64,000 nucleotides of DNA from an uncultured Prochlorococcus sp. (GTDB lineage: Bacteria > Cyanobacteriota > Cyanobacteriia > PCC-6307 > Cyanobiaceae), in assembly GCF_902522795.1 (NCBI RefSeq), contig NZ_CABYWZ010000001.1:62001-126000 (forward strand), in the 5' to 3' direction. Below the pieces are notes generated by a model, which was given only the letters and a program-made list of their open reading frames with translations, was not told where the DNA came from and made no database searches. How positions within the stretch are numbered: position 1 is the first letter of the stretch; every line of letters starts with the position of its first letter. Both the position numbers and the translations under genes were made by a program. Shown in pieces: positions 10,253 to 21,380 of this stretch.

Positions 10253-12040
10253 CTATTGATTTTTATTTAGTAAATTCAATATATAATTTTCATCTTGAGT
10301 ATTTATAAAATCTCCGAAATCTAAATCTAAATTACTCTTCCAATTATCAAATAATGGTTGAAGAGTTTTTTCTAAATCGTTAAGTTCCATTCTTTGTAAA
10401 AATGGTTTAGCAAGCCTTTGTAGATTTTTACTTCCCCCCAACCATAATTGGTATTTATTTTGCCCACTTCCAACAAGTGCTAATTCGGCCATATAAGGTC
10501 TAGTACATCCATTCGGACAACCTGTCATTCTGAATAATATTGTCTTTTGAATTTTTAGATCTAATAGTAAATTTTCAATTCTTTTTAATACATCAGGTAA
10601 TATTCTTTCGGCTTCAGTCATTGCAAGACCACAAAGTGGTAAAGCAGGACAAGCTAAAGCGTGTCTTTGTATTTCATTAATGTTTTCTAAATTTTCGTAT
10701 CCAATTTTTGATAGAGATTTTTGAAGTTCACCTTTGTTTTTGTTGGCGATATTGCAAAGTAAAATATCTTGATTAGGTGTGAGTCTTAAATCTAAATTAT
10801 ATTTTTTAACAAGACTTGTGATGGTATTCTTCTTCTCTCCAGATAATCTTCCTGATAATAGTGGTAAACCTACGAAATAGGAGGTTTTATTTTGTTTATG
10901 CCAACCTAGGTAATCTATAAGAACCTTATCAGGTTCTTTTCTGATTTTTTTAATTTCTTTTTTGAAATACTTATCAGAAAGTATCTTTTTAAACCATTTA
11001 ATACCTTTTCTATGAAGAAGATATTTCATTCTCGAATTTTTTCTTGATTTTCTATCACCATAATCTCTTTGAATAGCCACAATGCTTTGTATTAATTCAT
11101 AAACATCAGGTTCTTCAACATATCCAAGTGGATCTGCAATTCTGGCAAACGTCTCTTCATTATTATGTGTGCGACCCATACCACCTCCAACATAGAAGTT
11201 GCACCCTTCTAAGCTTCCATCTTTAGAGGTAAAAGCAACTATCCCTATGTCATTGGTAAGAAGATCAACAGAATTGTCCCCTGGGACTGTAACAGCACAT
11301 TTGAATTTTCTCGGTAAATAAGTTGAACCATAGAGAGGTTCATCTTTTATCCCACTAAAAACATTATCTTTGAATTGGAGCTTCCTAATTGCTTCAATAT
11401 CTTTGTCAGGCTTTATGGTGTACTCTAAATCTCCATCAGCCCAAAGCTCTAAAAAAGTGCCTTGGCCAGCAACTGGGGTTAGAAGATCTGCAACTTTTTT
11501 TGCCAATGTTCTTGCAATAATATAGTCTGGCGAATCAAATGGAGCGGCAGGGGCCATAACATTTCTATTTATGTCTCCACATGCAGCTAATGTGGAGCCC
11601 ATTGAATTTACTATTGTTTGAATTACTTCCTTTAGGTTCTCCTTTCTAATTCCATGCATTTGAAAGGCTTGTCTTGTAGTGGCCCTAAGTGTTCCATTAC
11701 CTAGTTTCTCAGATAATTCATCTAATGCTAAAAATAATTTCCCAGGGACTTCACCTCCCGGATTTCTTAACCTAAGCATCATTTGCCAATCTTTACTTTT
11801 GCCAGGCCTTCTGTTTTCCCTGTTATCTTGTTGATAACTACCATGAAATTTTAATAACTGTACTGCATCATTGGTAAAATGATCGCTCTCATTGACTAAT
11901 TCCGTAGCAAGTGGTTCTTTAAGAAATTGGCTACTTTTTTTAAAATTTTCAAATTTAGAAACTTCTAGTCCATTTGCCAAACAAACAGTTTCTTCCATGG
12001 CAGAATCTTTTTTCTTTTTTACTTTCTCAACCTTGATCAA
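10253..12040 (-). CDS. sir: Ferredoxin-dependent sulfite reductase
   Basis: Nitrite/sulfite reductase fold: GDINRNVMAPAAPF, MTGCPNGCTRPYMAELALVG siroheme/4Fe-4S cysteines. Confidence 0.92.
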   Translation of the reverse strand: MIKVEKVKKKKDSAMEETVCLANGLEVSKFENFKKSSQFLKEPLATELVNESDHFTNDAVQLLKFHGSYQQDNRENRRPGKSKDWQMMLRLRNPGGEVPGKLFLALDELSEKLGNGTLRATTRQAFQMHGIRKENLKEVIQTIVNSMGSTLAACGDINRNVMAPAAPFDSPDYIIARTLAKKVADLLTPVAGQGTFLELWADGDLEYTIKPDKDIEAIRKLQFKDNVFSGIKDEPLYGSTYLPRKFKCAVTVPGDNSVDLLTNDIGIVAFTSKDGSLEGCNFYVGGGMGRTHNNEETFARIADPLGYVEEPDVYELIQSIVAIQRDYGDRKSRKNSRMKYLLHRKGIKWFKKILSDKYFKKEIKKIRKEPDKVLIDYLGWHKQNKTSYFVGLPLLSGRLSGEKKNTITSLVKKYNLDLRLTPNQDILLCNIANKNKGELQKSLSKIGYENLENINEIQRHALACPALPLCGLAMTEAERILPDVLKRIENLLLDLKIQKTILFRMTGCPNGCTRPYMAELALVGSGQNKYQLWLGGSKNLQRLAKPFLQRMELNDLEKTLQPLFDNWKSNLDLDFGDFINTQDENYILNLLNKNQ

Positions 12041-12127
12041 AGGACCAAAAAATATCTCTTTTTATACATTAGCGAAAAGCTTATTTAACTGGTAGTAAAT
12101 TATAGTAAGTGAAGTCATATTTTTTTC

Positions 12128-14290
12128 TTGTCTAAATATTTACTTGAGATAGGAACAGAAGAGTTGCCCGCAAAATTTTCTCATTCTGTTCTAGAGCAAT
12201 TTAAATCTCTTATTGAATTTGAATTGGATAAAAAGTTAATCAAATTCGAACATATAGTTGTTACCTCCACACCAAGGAGGATAGTTCTAATTCTCGAGGG
12301 TTTAGTTGATCATTCAGAGGATAAGATAATAGAAAGAAAAGGGCCTAAAGCAAATGCAGCTTATTTAAATGGTTGTCCTACGAATGCTGCTTTAGGATTT
12401 GCTAATAGCTTAGATATAGATGTATGTGAGCTAGAAATAAAAAATACAGAAAAGGGTGATTTTGTATTTGGAAAGAAAATTGAGAAAGGACTATCAACAA
12501 AAATTTCTTTGTCTTCGATTATCCCAAAATTAGTCAAGAGTCTTCAAGGCCCTCGATTTATGAAATGGGGGGCTGGGAACATAAAATTTTCAAGACCTAT
12601 TAGGTGGATTGCCTCTATTTATAATGATGAAATTCTTGATTTTGATTTTGATGAATGTGATCCAAAGATCAAAATAAGTAATAAAACAAAAAGTCATAGG
12701 CTAATCAATGAAGTTTTAGAAATTCAGAATCCTGATGAATTTTTTGAATTATTGAAACGAAATAGAGTAATAGCTATTCGAAAAGAAAGAAAAGAAAAAA
12801 TTGAAAGTTTAATAAATCAGGCATCTAAATCTTTAAATCTGAAACCTGACCTTTCTGAGGAATTACTAAATGAACTAACTGATTTAGTTGAATGGCCAGA
12901 CTTAATTATTGGTAAATTTAGTGATGAATTTCTTGATCTTCCGGTTGAAGTTCTCTCAACAGTAATGAAAAGTCATCAGAGATACGTTCCTCTTTTATTG
13001 AAAAACAAAAGTTTTTCTAAACTAGATTTAAGCTCTGAAAAAAATATCAGTACAACTTTCTTCGTAATTTCAAATGGCCTTGAAGAATCAAATAATAATA
13101 TTGCTAAAGGTAATGAGAAAGTATTAAGGGCAAGGTTTTCAGATGCAAAGTTTTTCGTAGAAAGTGACAAAAAAGTTGCTGCAATCGAAAGAAATGAAAA
13201 ACTTAAATCTGTTTCCTATTTGAAAGGACTTGGAAATATATTTCAGAGGGTAGAGAGAATAGAGGAAATTACTAGAAAAATTCTTAAATTTTTAAATGAT
13301 AAGTCTTTAGAAGAAAAAGAAATAATAGATGCTGCTAAATACTGTAAAAACGACTTATGTAGCGAAATTGTTTTCGAATTCCCTGAGCTGCAAGGAATAA
13401 TGGGTGGTAAATATCTTAAATATGAGGGATTTAGTGAAGATGTTTGCTTGGCTGTCGCTGAGCATTATTTACCTTCTTTTTATAAAGATGCTTTACCCTC
13501 CACAAAATATGGTGCAATAGTTTCCATAGCAGATAAGGTCGAAACTTTAATAAGTATATTTATTTCTGGTAAACGTCCCAGTGGATCATCTGATCCTTAT
13601 GCCTTAAGAAGAAATTTGAATGGAGTGATTAAAATAATTTGGGATTATGAACTTGATTTTCATTTAGATGAATTATTTAACGAACTTATTGATTTTTGGG
13701 AAATCGCATTTCCGAATTTAAACTTCTCAAGAGAAATAGTATTTAATGATTTAAATGAATTTTTAGTTCAAAGAATTGTTAGTCATCTAGAAGAAATATC
13801 ACTAAGTAAAGAATTAATAAAGGCCGTTTGCTCTTCTGATGAATTATCTAAAAAAAGAGTATTAAATATTGTTGATCTTAAAAATAGGATTAAATCTATT
13901 ATGAATTTTAACGAAAAGGAAAATTTTGTTGAAATCCAGAAGGTAATTACTAGGGTAAGCAAATTAGCTAAAAATAGTGATCTTTCAACAGACGTTCTCT
14001 CAACAAGAGATTATGTAAACACAAAACTTTTTGAAAAAGATTGTGAATTGAAAGTTTTTGAATTTATTGGAGAATTAGAAAAACTTTTTTCGGAAGGTTA
14101 TTGCAACTATTTAGAACTACTAAATTTATTTGAGATTAATGTAAACACTATCGAAGATTTATTTGATAATGAAAACGGAGTACTAATAATGTCAGAGGAT
14201 TTAAAAATAAGAAATAATAGACTCAATTTGTTGAGCTTAATTAGAAATTATTCTCTAAAAATAGCCGATTTTACACTTTTGAACTCTTAA
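12128..14290 (+). CDS. glyS: Glycyl-tRNA synthetase beta subunit
   Basis: LLEIGTEELPAKF, TPRRIVLILEGL, RPSGSSDPYALRR. Confidence 0.97.
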   Translation: MSKYLLEIGTEELPAKFSHSVLEQFKSLIEFELDKKLIKFEHIVVTSTPRRIVLILEGLVDHSEDKIIERKGPKANAAYLNGCPTNAALGFANSLDIDVCELEIKNTEKGDFVFGKKIEKGLSTKISLSSIIPKLVKSLQGPRFMKWGAGNIKFSRPIRWIASIYNDEILDFDFDECDPKIKISNKTKSHRLINEVLEIQNPDEFFELLKRNRVIAIRKERKEKIESLINQASKSLNLKPDLSEELLNELTDLVEWPDLIIGKFSDEFLDLPVEVLSTVMKSHQRYVPLLLKNKSFSKLDLSSEKNISTTFFVISNGLEESNNNIAKGNEKVLRARFSDAKFFVESDKKVAAIERNEKLKSVSYLKGLGNIFQRVERIEEITRKILKFLNDKSLEEKEIIDAAKYCKNDLCSEIVFEFPELQGIMGGKYLKYEGFSEDVCLAVAEHYLPSFYKDALPSTKYGAIVSIADKVETLISIFISGKRPSGSSDPYALRRNLNGVIKIIWDYELDFHLDELFNELIDFWEIAFPNLNFSREIVFNDLNEFLVQRIVSHLEEISLSKELIKAVCSSDELSKKRVLNIVDLKNRIKSIMNFNEKENFVEIQKVITRVSKLAKNSDLSTDVLSTRDYVNTKLFEKDCELKVFEFIGELEKLFSEGYCNYLELLNLFEINVNTIEDLFDNENGVLIMSEDLKIRNNRLNLLSLIRNYSLKIADFTLLNS

Positions 14291-15611
14291 CTTTAATGCC
14301 TCCCTTTATTGAATAATTTTCTAGCATTTTTTCTACTTCTTTATTTTCCCTAACAGCACTATCAACGGGTTTATATTTTAGAGGTGCTAGGGCTTTCCCT
14401 CTTAAAATCGAACCAAGTGTAAGCATTGTAATTTTAAGTTGCTGTAATGGTTTCATGGCGACAACTCTTTTGTATAAGTAACTATCAAAAGTAAGTCTTT
14501 GGACATCCATGTCATCACACATCTCAACAAAGGCTTCTCTTGCAGAATCATTTCTGTAGAAAATATTTTGAAGGATTTCTAGCACTTTATAAGTTGTGCC
14601 ATATTTTTTATCCCATTTTTTAAGATAGTTTTTTAAATCTTTTTCTGATGGAATTACTTGACCGTTTTTTGATGCTTCAACAATTTCTTCAGCACACATT
14701 CTTCCGCTTTTTGCAGCAAAATAAATGCCCTCTCCAGAACTTTTTGTAACATACCCAGCTGCATCACCAACCAATGCCATTCTCCCAACTACTCTTCTTG
14801 GCCTTGGATGCTCAGGAATAGGGTGAGCTTCCACCTTTATTACTTCACCATTAACAAGTCTTTTCTTTGCCCTATTCCTTACACCCTCTTGTAGTCCTTT
14901 AATTAATGACTGATTCTTTTGCATGGTTCCAGTGCCTACAGCAACATGATCATATTTAGGAAATACCCACCCATAAAAATCAGGAGAAACATCAGTTCCG
15001 ACATACATTTCTGCAAGATCTTCATAGTAACTCATTTCTTCTTTAGGCAATTTAATTCTTTCCTGAAATGCTATTGCAACTTTGTAATCTCCTGCATCCA
15101 TTGCTTTTGCGACTCTGCTATTGGCTCCATCAGCTCCGATCAAAAGGTCAACAGTAAGCTCTTTGAGTTCCCCTTTTTTATCTCCGTTCGCAAAATCTGA
15201 ATAGGAGAGTTTATATGGTCCTTGATTATTATTACCAGTATCTATTGAAGTAACTAATCCATTTATTAGCGTGGCTCCTAGATCTGATGCTCTATTACGC
15301 ATAAAAGCATCCATAACTTCCCTTCTACACATCCCAATAAACTCATTATCGCTTTTCCCATAAACTCTATCTAGGCTTATATCTACCTCTCTATTTGATG
15401 GAGATATCATTCGCATATGCCTTACCTTTCTATCAATAATTGACTCAGGTAAATCAAATTCTTCTACCATGCAAAGAGGAATAGCCCCTCCGCATGGTTT
15501 TGCATTATCTAATTTCCTCTCGAATAGCCAAGTTTTAATCCCAGCTTTAGCAAGTATTTCTGCAGCACATGAACCACTTGGACCTCCTCCAATAACAGCT
15601 ACCCTCAACAT
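14271..15611 (-). CDS. chlP: Geranylgeranyl reductase
   Basis: FAD motif VIGGGPSGSCAAEILAKAGI, KPCGGAIPLCM, LVGDAAGYVTKSSGEGIYFA. Confidence 0.96.
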   Translation of the reverse strand: MLRVAVIGGGPSGSCAAEILAKAGIKTWLFERKLDNAKPCGGAIPLCMVEEFDLPESIIDRKVRHMRMISPSNREVDISLDRVYGKSDNEFIGMCRREVMDAFMRNRASDLGATLINGLVTSIDTGNNNQGPYKLSYSDFANGDKKGELKELTVDLLIGADGANSRVAKAMDAGDYKVAIAFQERIKLPKEEMSYYEDLAEMYVGTDVSPDFYGWVFPKYDHVAVGTGTMQKNQSLIKGLQEGVRNRAKKRLVNGEVIKVEAHPIPEHPRPRRVVGRMALVGDAAGYVTKSSGEGIYFAAKSGRMCAEEIVEASKNGQVIPSEKDLKNYLKKWDKKYGTTYKVLEILQNIFYRNDSAREAFVEMCDDMDVQRLTFDSYLYKRVVAMKPLQQLKITMLTLGSILRGKALAPLKYKPVDSAVRENKEVEKMLENYSIKGGIKVKSSKV

Positions 15612-15725
15612 ATGAAAAAAAAATTATACTGTATATAAAAACTACATCTTTTTTGCTTATAAAAGTGCATTTCTTAAAATAATAGTTAATATCGAAATAT
15701 GTTTTTCAAATACACCACATAAATA

Positions 15726-16433
15726 TTGGAACAAAATAAAAATATAAATCAATTTGATATACCTCTAGCGAAAAGAATCCAACTAAATAATTCCAACTCA
15801 ATATTTTTAAAAAAATTATTAATATTTTCTCCATTTCTACTCCTCCTTTTTTCTTTCTTTGCATTGCGATTAATTAGAAATATAGAAATTGGATCTCTTA
15901 GTATTCTCAATTTTGAGACTCCGAGAAATCACGACCATCGAATTTTGGGCCATTTACCATATGCCGAAATTCCTAAGGAAAAACTAGTTTTAATTGAACC
16001 CAATATTGAAGTTCACATTGATATGCGTGATTCTCTTTTAAAAATGAGAGAAGAAGCAAAAAAGGATGCGATATATTTGGTTTTCTTAAGTGGTTATAGA
16101 TCAATAAATTTGCAAAACGAAATTTTCTATTCTTTAAAATCTATCAGAAATCAAGAAGCGGCAGAAAGAGCTAGAGTTTCAGCACCTCCAGGATATTCTG
16201 AACATAGTACTGGTTTTGCCATTGATATTGGTGATGCTACTCAAAGAGAAACAGACTTTGAGACCGAATTTGAAAATACTGATGCTTTTAAATGGTTAAT
16301 AAAAAATGCAGCTAAGTTTCACTTTAAATTGTCTTTCAACAAAAATAATAAATATATAGATTACGAACCCTGGCATTGGAGATACGAGGGCTCAATTGAA
16401 GCTTTAAAAGTTTTTGAAACTGCAAACAAATGA
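15726..16433 (+). CDS. VanY-type D-alanyl-D-alanine carboxypeptidase (M15B), membrane-anchored
   Basis: N-terminal TM segment; SGYRS, PGYSEHSTGFAIDIGD, EPWHWRYEG metallopeptidase motifs. Confidence 0.85.
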   Translation: MEQNKNINQFDIPLAKRIQLNNSNSIFLKKLLIFSPFLLLLFSFFALRLIRNIEIGSLSILNFETPRNHDHRILGHLPYAEIPKEKLVLIEPNIEVHIDMRDSLLKMREEAKKDAIYLVFLSGYRSINLQNEIFYSLKSIRNQEAAERARVSAPPGYSEHSTGFAIDIGDATQRETDFETEFENTDAFKWLIKNAAKFHFKLSFNKNNKYIDYEPWHWRYEGSIEALKVFETANK

Positions 16434-16568
16434 CCTCAGATCTAGATGATCAATTAAATTATTGAATATGATTATTTTTTTCAAAGTCTCAAAGAGAAAA
16501 TTGTCATAAAAAGCATTCTTTGAGTTAGCCTTAATAAAGTCAATCTTTTATTTATATAAATTTTATAA

Positions 16569-18365
16569 ATGTCACCTTCGATAAAAGAAATTAGGAATGT
16601 TGCAATTATTGCCCATGTTGATCATGGGAAAACAACTCTTGTTGATGCATTGTTATCTCAATCAGGAATATTCAGAGATAATGAAGTTATTCCTACATGT
16701 GTAATGGATTCAAACGATCTTGAAAGAGAAAGAGGAATTACAATACTCTCAAAAAATACTGCAGTTAATTATAAAGATACCAGAATTAATATTATAGATA
16801 CACCAGGGCATGCAGATTTTGGAGGAGAAGTCGAGAGGGTTTTGGGAATGGTTGATGGTTGTTTGCTTATTGTTGATGCAAACGAAGGACCTATGCCTCA
16901 AACAAGATTTGTTTTAAAGAAAGCACTAGAAAAGGGACTTAGGCCTATAGTTTTTGTAAATAAAATTGATAGACCAAGAGTAGTACCAGAAATTGCGATT
17001 GATAAGGTTCTCGATTTGTTTTTAGAATTGGGAGCTGATGATGATCAATGTGATTTCCCTTATCTCTTTGGGAGCGGTCTATCTGGTTTCGCAAAAGAAG
17101 AGATGGAATCCAATAGTGACAATATGATGCCTCTTTTTGAATCAATTATTAGACATGTTCCACCTCCTGTAGGTGATGCAAATAAACCTCTTCAGCTACA
17201 AATAACTACTTTGGACTATTCTGATTTTCTAGGCAGAATTGTAATTGGTAAGATTCATAATGGAACTATAAAAAATGGTCAACAAGCCAGTTTAATTAAA
17301 GAAAATGGAAAAACTATTAAAGGTAAGGTTAGTAAACTCCTTGGGTTCGAAGGATTACAAAGGATTGATATAAACGAAGCATTCGCCGGAGATATCGTTG
17401 CTGTTTCTGGTTTCGATGATGTCAATATTGGCGAGACCATAGCATGTCCCGATTCTCCCCATCCACTTCCATTAATAAAAGTTGATGAACCTACCTTAAA
17501 TATGACTTTTGTTGTTAACGATTCTCCATTTGCGGGTAAAGAAGGGAAATTTGTTACTAGTAGACAATTAAAAAATAGATTAGAAAGGGAACTTTTAACA
17601 AATGTTGCCCTAAGGGTCGAAGAAACTGAGTCTCCTGATAGGTTTTCAGTTTCAGGAAGAGGAGAATTACATTTAGGAATTTTGATTGAAACCATGAGAA
17701 GAGAAGGGTTCGAGTTTCAAATCTCACAACCTCAAGTAATTTTTAGAGAAATTGATAATGTTGAATGTGAGCCAATAGAGACTTTAGTACTCGATGTGCC
17801 TGAAGTATCTGTTGGGTCTTGTATTGAGAAACTTGGATCGCGTAAGGCTGAGATGAAAAATATGCAGACAAGTTCAGATGGGAGAACCCAATTAGAATTT
17901 CTTGTACCATCAAGAGGACTAATTGGATTTCGCGGTGAATTTGTTCGGATAACAAGAGGTGAAGGTATCATGAGTCACTCATTTTATGAATATAAACCTA
18001 AAACAGGAGATTTTGAAACTAGGAGAAATGGAGTCCTAATAGCTTTTGAGGAAGGTGTAGCCACATTTTATGCATTAAAGAATGCTGAAGATAGGGGAGT
18101 CTATTTTATTAAACCAGGCATTAAAGTTTATAAGGGAATGATAATTGGAGAAAATAATAGGCCACAAGATCTTGAGTTGAATATATGTAAAACTAAGCAG
18201 TTGACTAATATGAGATCTGCAGGGGCGGAAGAACTTGATACTTTGCAATCACCTGTTGATATTACCCTTGAAAGAGCACTCGAATATATTGGTCCAGATG
18301 AAATGCTTGAAGTAACACCGGATTCAATAAGAATGAGAAAAATAAATAAAAAGAAAAAAAATTAA
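16569..18365 (+). CDS. typA: GTP-binding protein TypA/BipA
   Basis: [43 protein letters not shown]. Confidence 0.97.
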   Translation: MSPSIKEIRNVAIIAHVDHGKTTLVDALLSQSGIFRDNEVIPTCVMDSNDLERERGITILSKNTAVNYKDTRINIIDTPGHADFGGEVERVLGMVDGCLLIVDANEGPMPQTRFVLKKALEKGLRPIVFVNKIDRPRVVPEIAIDKVLDLFLELGADDDQCDFPYLFGSGLSGFAKEEMESNSDNMMPLFESIIRHVPPPVGDANKPLQLQITTLDYSDFLGRIVIGKIHNGTIKNGQQASLIKENGKTIKGKVSKLLGFEGLQRIDINEAFAGDIVAVSGFDDVNIGETIACPDSPHPLPLIKVDEPTLNMTFVVNDSPFAGKEGKFVTSRQLKNRLERELLTNVALRVEETESPDRFSVSGRGELHLGILIETMRREGFEFQISQPQVIFREIDNVECEPIETLVLDVPEVSVGSCIEKLGSRKAEMKNMQTSSDGRTQLEFLVPSRGLIGFRGEFVRITRGEGIMSHSFYEYKPKTGDFETRRNGVLIAFEEGVATFYALKNAEDRGVYFIKPGIKVYKGMIIGENNRPQDLELNICKTKQLTNMRSAGAEELDTLQSPVDITLERALEYIGPDEMLEVTPDSIRMRKINKKKKN

Positions 18366-18376
18366 TATCTAGTTTC

Positions 18377-18748
18377 ATGAACGAAGAAAGTACAAAAAGT
18401 CTTAAAGACTCCCTTGTTACTGCTTTAAATCTTTTTAATAATTGTGAGTGGTATGAGGCTCATGATGCTTTTGAAGAAATATGGAATTCCGTTGATGGTG
18501 ACGAAAGACAAGTTATCCAGGGAATACTACAAGTATCTGTTTCTCAGTTTCACTTAAGTAATGGTAATTTAAATGGAGCTACTATTTTGCTTGGAGAAGG
18601 TTTAGGTAGAATTAAAAATAGAACCAAGATTAATCTTGGAATTGATCTTGATTCATTCTGCCGATGTTTGGAAGATTTATTGAAGAAATTGCAAGATAAA
18701 GAGCTATTAAATGAAAACGATAAACCTTTTTTGAAACCCCTTTGTTGA
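18377..18748 (+). CDS. DUF309-family protein
   Basis: FNNCEWYEAHDAFEEIWN...RQVIQGILQVSVSQFHLSNGN pattern. Confidence 0.85.
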   Translation: MNEESTKSLKDSLVTALNLFNNCEWYEAHDAFEEIWNSVDGDERQVIQGILQVSVSQFHLSNGNLNGATILLGEGLGRIKNRTKINLGIDLDSFCRCLEDLLKKLQDKELLNENDKPFLKPLC

Positions 18749-18829
18749 ATATGATTATATTCAATTAAATTATTATTTTCTATTTCTTTTTTTTCAAGAA
18801 AATAAAAAAACTAATCAATCTCAAGGAAA

Positions 18830-19558
18830 ATGAACCTAAAAATTCATAATGTATCTCATTCAATTAAAGGAAGATTAATCGTAAATGATGTTTCCATAAC
18901 TGTAAATCCAGGGGAAGTTGTAGGTTTGATGGGACCTAATGGTGCTGGGAAAACTACCACTTTTAACCTTGCAGTTGGAAATATAAAACCTGATAAAGGT
19001 GAAATCTTAATGAATGGTAAAAAAATAACCAATCTTTCGCTCCCAATTAGATCTAGACTTGGCTTGGGTTACTTAACTCAGGAAGCGAGTATATTTAGAG
19101 ACCTCACAGTTAAGGATAATCTAGATTTGGCATTGCAGAAATCATCTTATGGAAGAGTGGCAATTAGAAATAGAAGAGAACAATTAATTAATGAATTTAA
19201 TTTGAATAATTTTGTAGACAATTATGGTTATCAACTTTCAGGAGGGGAGAGGAGGAGATGTGAAATAGCCAGAGCACTCACTGTAGGTAGAAAAGGACCT
19301 AAATATTTGTTATTAGACGAACCGTTTGCTGGGATTGATCCTCTAGCGGTGAACGATTTAAAAAAACTAATTCTTAAGTTAAGTAGTGAAGGGGTAGGGA
19401 TTCTTATTACAGACCATAATGTAAGGGAAACCCTTCTAATTACAGACAAATCTTATGTATTAAGTGAAGGAAAAATTTTAGCTAACGGATCATCAAAAGA
19501 ATTATCTGATAATCCAATAGTCAAGAAGTTTTATTTAGGAGAAAATTTCAAACTTTGA
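18830..19558 (+). CDS. lptB: LPS export ABC transporter ATP-binding protein
   Basis: GLMGPNGAGKTTTFN, LGYLTQEASIFRDLTV, LSGGERRRCEIARAL, LLLDEPFAGIDP. Confidence 0.93.
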   Translation: MNLKIHNVSHSIKGRLIVNDVSITVNPGEVVGLMGPNGAGKTTTFNLAVGNIKPDKGEILMNGKKITNLSLPIRSRLGLGYLTQEASIFRDLTVKDNLDLALQKSSYGRVAIRNRREQLINEFNLNNFVDNYGYQLSGGERRRCEIARALTVGRKGPKYLLLDEPFAGIDPLAVNDLKKLILKLSSEGVGILITDHNVRETLLITDKSYVLSEGKILANGSSKELSDNPIVKKFYLGENFKL

Positions 19559-19670
19559 AATCTTTATCAAAAATAAATTAAAACTTAATTATTAAAGATT
19601 CACTCATATAGAAATGATTTAAATTATTATTTGTTTGTCATAGAATATTAAAACCAGGTAAATTTCTTGG

Positions 19671-20600
19671 ATGATACTAGATAATCTTTTTAAAAATTTA
19701 ATATATGATCCAGTTTCAGTTTTAGGTCTTATAGTTTTTTATATTTTATTAGTTAACTTACCAATATCTTTAGGTGCAGTTTTCAAAAAAAAGTCTTCTT
19801 TTACTGTAAGACTCATGACAATTTTAGTGAATTTATTAATATCATTACAATTACTTTTTAGGTGGTCAATTTCTGGACACTTTCCTATTAGCAATTTATA
19901 TGAATCTCTTTATTTCCTTGCTTGGGGGATCACAATGGGACAACTATTGATTGAAAAAGAATACCAATCTCCAATAATTCCCTCAATTGCCATACCTATT
20001 GAGTTACTGACTGTTGCCTTTGCTTGTTTTGTGTTGCCTGACGATTTGAAATTATCATCAAACTTGGTCCCAGCTTTAAGATCTAGTTGGTTAGTAATGC
20101 ATGTTAGTGTCGTAATGCTTAGTTATGCGGCATTAATAATAGGTTCTTTACTTTCAGTATCTGTTTTGTTCATTAACAAAAGTAAGCCTCTTCAAATTAG
20201 AAGCAGTTCTACAGGTATTGGAGGGTTTAAGATTTCTAATAACTATTCTTTAAATGATTTAGTTGAACCTATTGAATTTTCTCATTCAGAAGAATTAGAT
20301 ACATTAAGTTATCGCTCTATATTAATTGGTTTTGTTCTTTTGACTCTCGGTTTGATTTCTGGTGCGGTCTGGGCTAATGAGGCTTGGGGAACATGGTGGA
20401 GTTGGGATCCAAAAGAAACATGGGCATTTGTCTCATGGTTGTTTTACGCCGCTTATCTGCATATGAGAATAAGCAAGGGTTGGCAAGGACGCAGGCCAGC
20501 ATTATTAGCATCTACAGGTTTCTTAGTGGTTTTAGTATGTTATTTAGGAGTGAATTTCTTGGGAATAGGGTTACATAGTTATGGTTGGATATTTGGATGA
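19671..20600 (+). CDS. ccsA: Cytochrome c biogenesis protein CcsA (ResC-type)
   Basis: Haem-handling motif WGTWWSWDPKETWAFVSWLFYAAYLH; multiple TM segments. Confidence 0.95.
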   Translation: MILDNLFKNLIYDPVSVLGLIVFYILLVNLPISLGAVFKKKSSFTVRLMTILVNLLISLQLLFRWSISGHFPISNLYESLYFLAWGITMGQLLIEKEYQSPIIPSIAIPIELLTVAFACFVLPDDLKLSSNLVPALRSSWLVMHVSVVMLSYAALIIGSLLSVSVLFINKSKPLQIRSSSTGIGGFKISNNYSLNDLVEPIEFSHSEELDTLSYRSILIGFVLLTLGLISGAVWANEAWGTWWSWDPKETWAFVSWLFYAAYLHMRISKGWQGRRPALLASTGFLVVLVCYLGVNFLGIGLHSYGWIFG

Positions 20601-20621
20601 TTTGTTAATCAATCAAAATAT

Positions 20622-21380
20622 TTATTGAGGTTCTGAAAGAACATTCCCCTTTTGTGCTTCTTGTGCAACTCTTCTCAAGTCATCACATCCCTCTTTTAAT
20701 GTTGGGTAAGCAAACATTCCACTACCTGCAATAAAACAATTTGCACCGGCATCGGCACATTGTGAAATAGTCCAATTTGCTTTTATCCCCCCATCAACTT
20801 CAATGTCGACATTTAAATTTTTTTCGATAATAAAGTTTCTTATTTCTCTAATTTTATTAAGCATTGTTGGTATGTAAGCTTGTCCTCCAAAGCCTGGATT
20901 AACTGTCATAACCAGAACATGATCAACCATATCCATAATATTTTTTATCATTTCAAAAGGAGTATGAGGGTTTAATGCAACAGAAGGAGATCCTCCTAAA
21001 TCTCTAATTTTTCCGAGAACTCTATGCAAATGAATATTTGCTTCGGCATGAGCTATTACTACTCCTGGTTCACCATTTGCCCCTTTTGTAGCGTTTACAT
21101 AAGATTCAAGCATGGTTTCACAGTTGTACTGGCTAACCATTAATTGAGTTTCAAAAGGTACATTGCAATATTTCCTGCATGCAGCAATCATTTCAGGACC
21201 AAATGTAAGATTTGGAACGAAATTTCCATCCATCACATCAAATTGAATTCTATCTACTCCAGCCTCCTCGAGCTCTTTCACACATGCCCCCATATTTGCC
21301 CAATCTGCGGGTAAAACTGAAGGAATTATTTGAATTGGTCTATTAGCACCAGTTAAATTTGCTTGATTTGACTCAGTCAT
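20622..21380 (-). CDS. rpe: Ribulose-phosphate 3-epimerase
   Basis: IIPSVLPADWANMG, QFDVMDGNFVPNLTFGP, MTVNPGFGGQ. Confidence 0.97.
   Translation of the reverse strand: MTESNQANLTGANRPIQIIPSVLPADWANMGACVKELEEAGVDRIQFDVMDGNFVPNLTFGPEMIAACRKYCNVPFETQLMVSQYNCETMLESYVNATKGANGEPGVVIAHAEANIHLHRVLGKIRDLGGSPSVALNPHTPFEMIKNIMDMVDHVLVMTVNPGFGGQAYIPTMLNKIREIRNFIIEKNLNVDIEVDGGIKANWTISQCADAGANCFIAGSGMFAYPTLKEGCDDLRRVAQEAQKGNVLSEPQ

Noticed and set aside
11892-12095. 67-aa plus-strand ORF over the 5' end of sir
   Set aside because: Mostly antisense to sir, no recognisable domain.
17279-17971. Several long antisense ORFs inside typA (17279..17695, 17732..17971, 17743..17955)
   Set aside because: They lie wholly within the well-conserved typA gene and have no recognisable domains.
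19559-19602. Inverted repeat AATCTTTA...TAAAGATT after lptB as a terminator
   Set aside because: Arms are AT-rich with a long spacer and no T-tract directly following; too weak in this base composition.
20384-20578. 64-aa ORF inside ccsA, alternative frame
   Set aside because: It is out of frame within the conserved WGTWWSWDPKETW region of ccsA.
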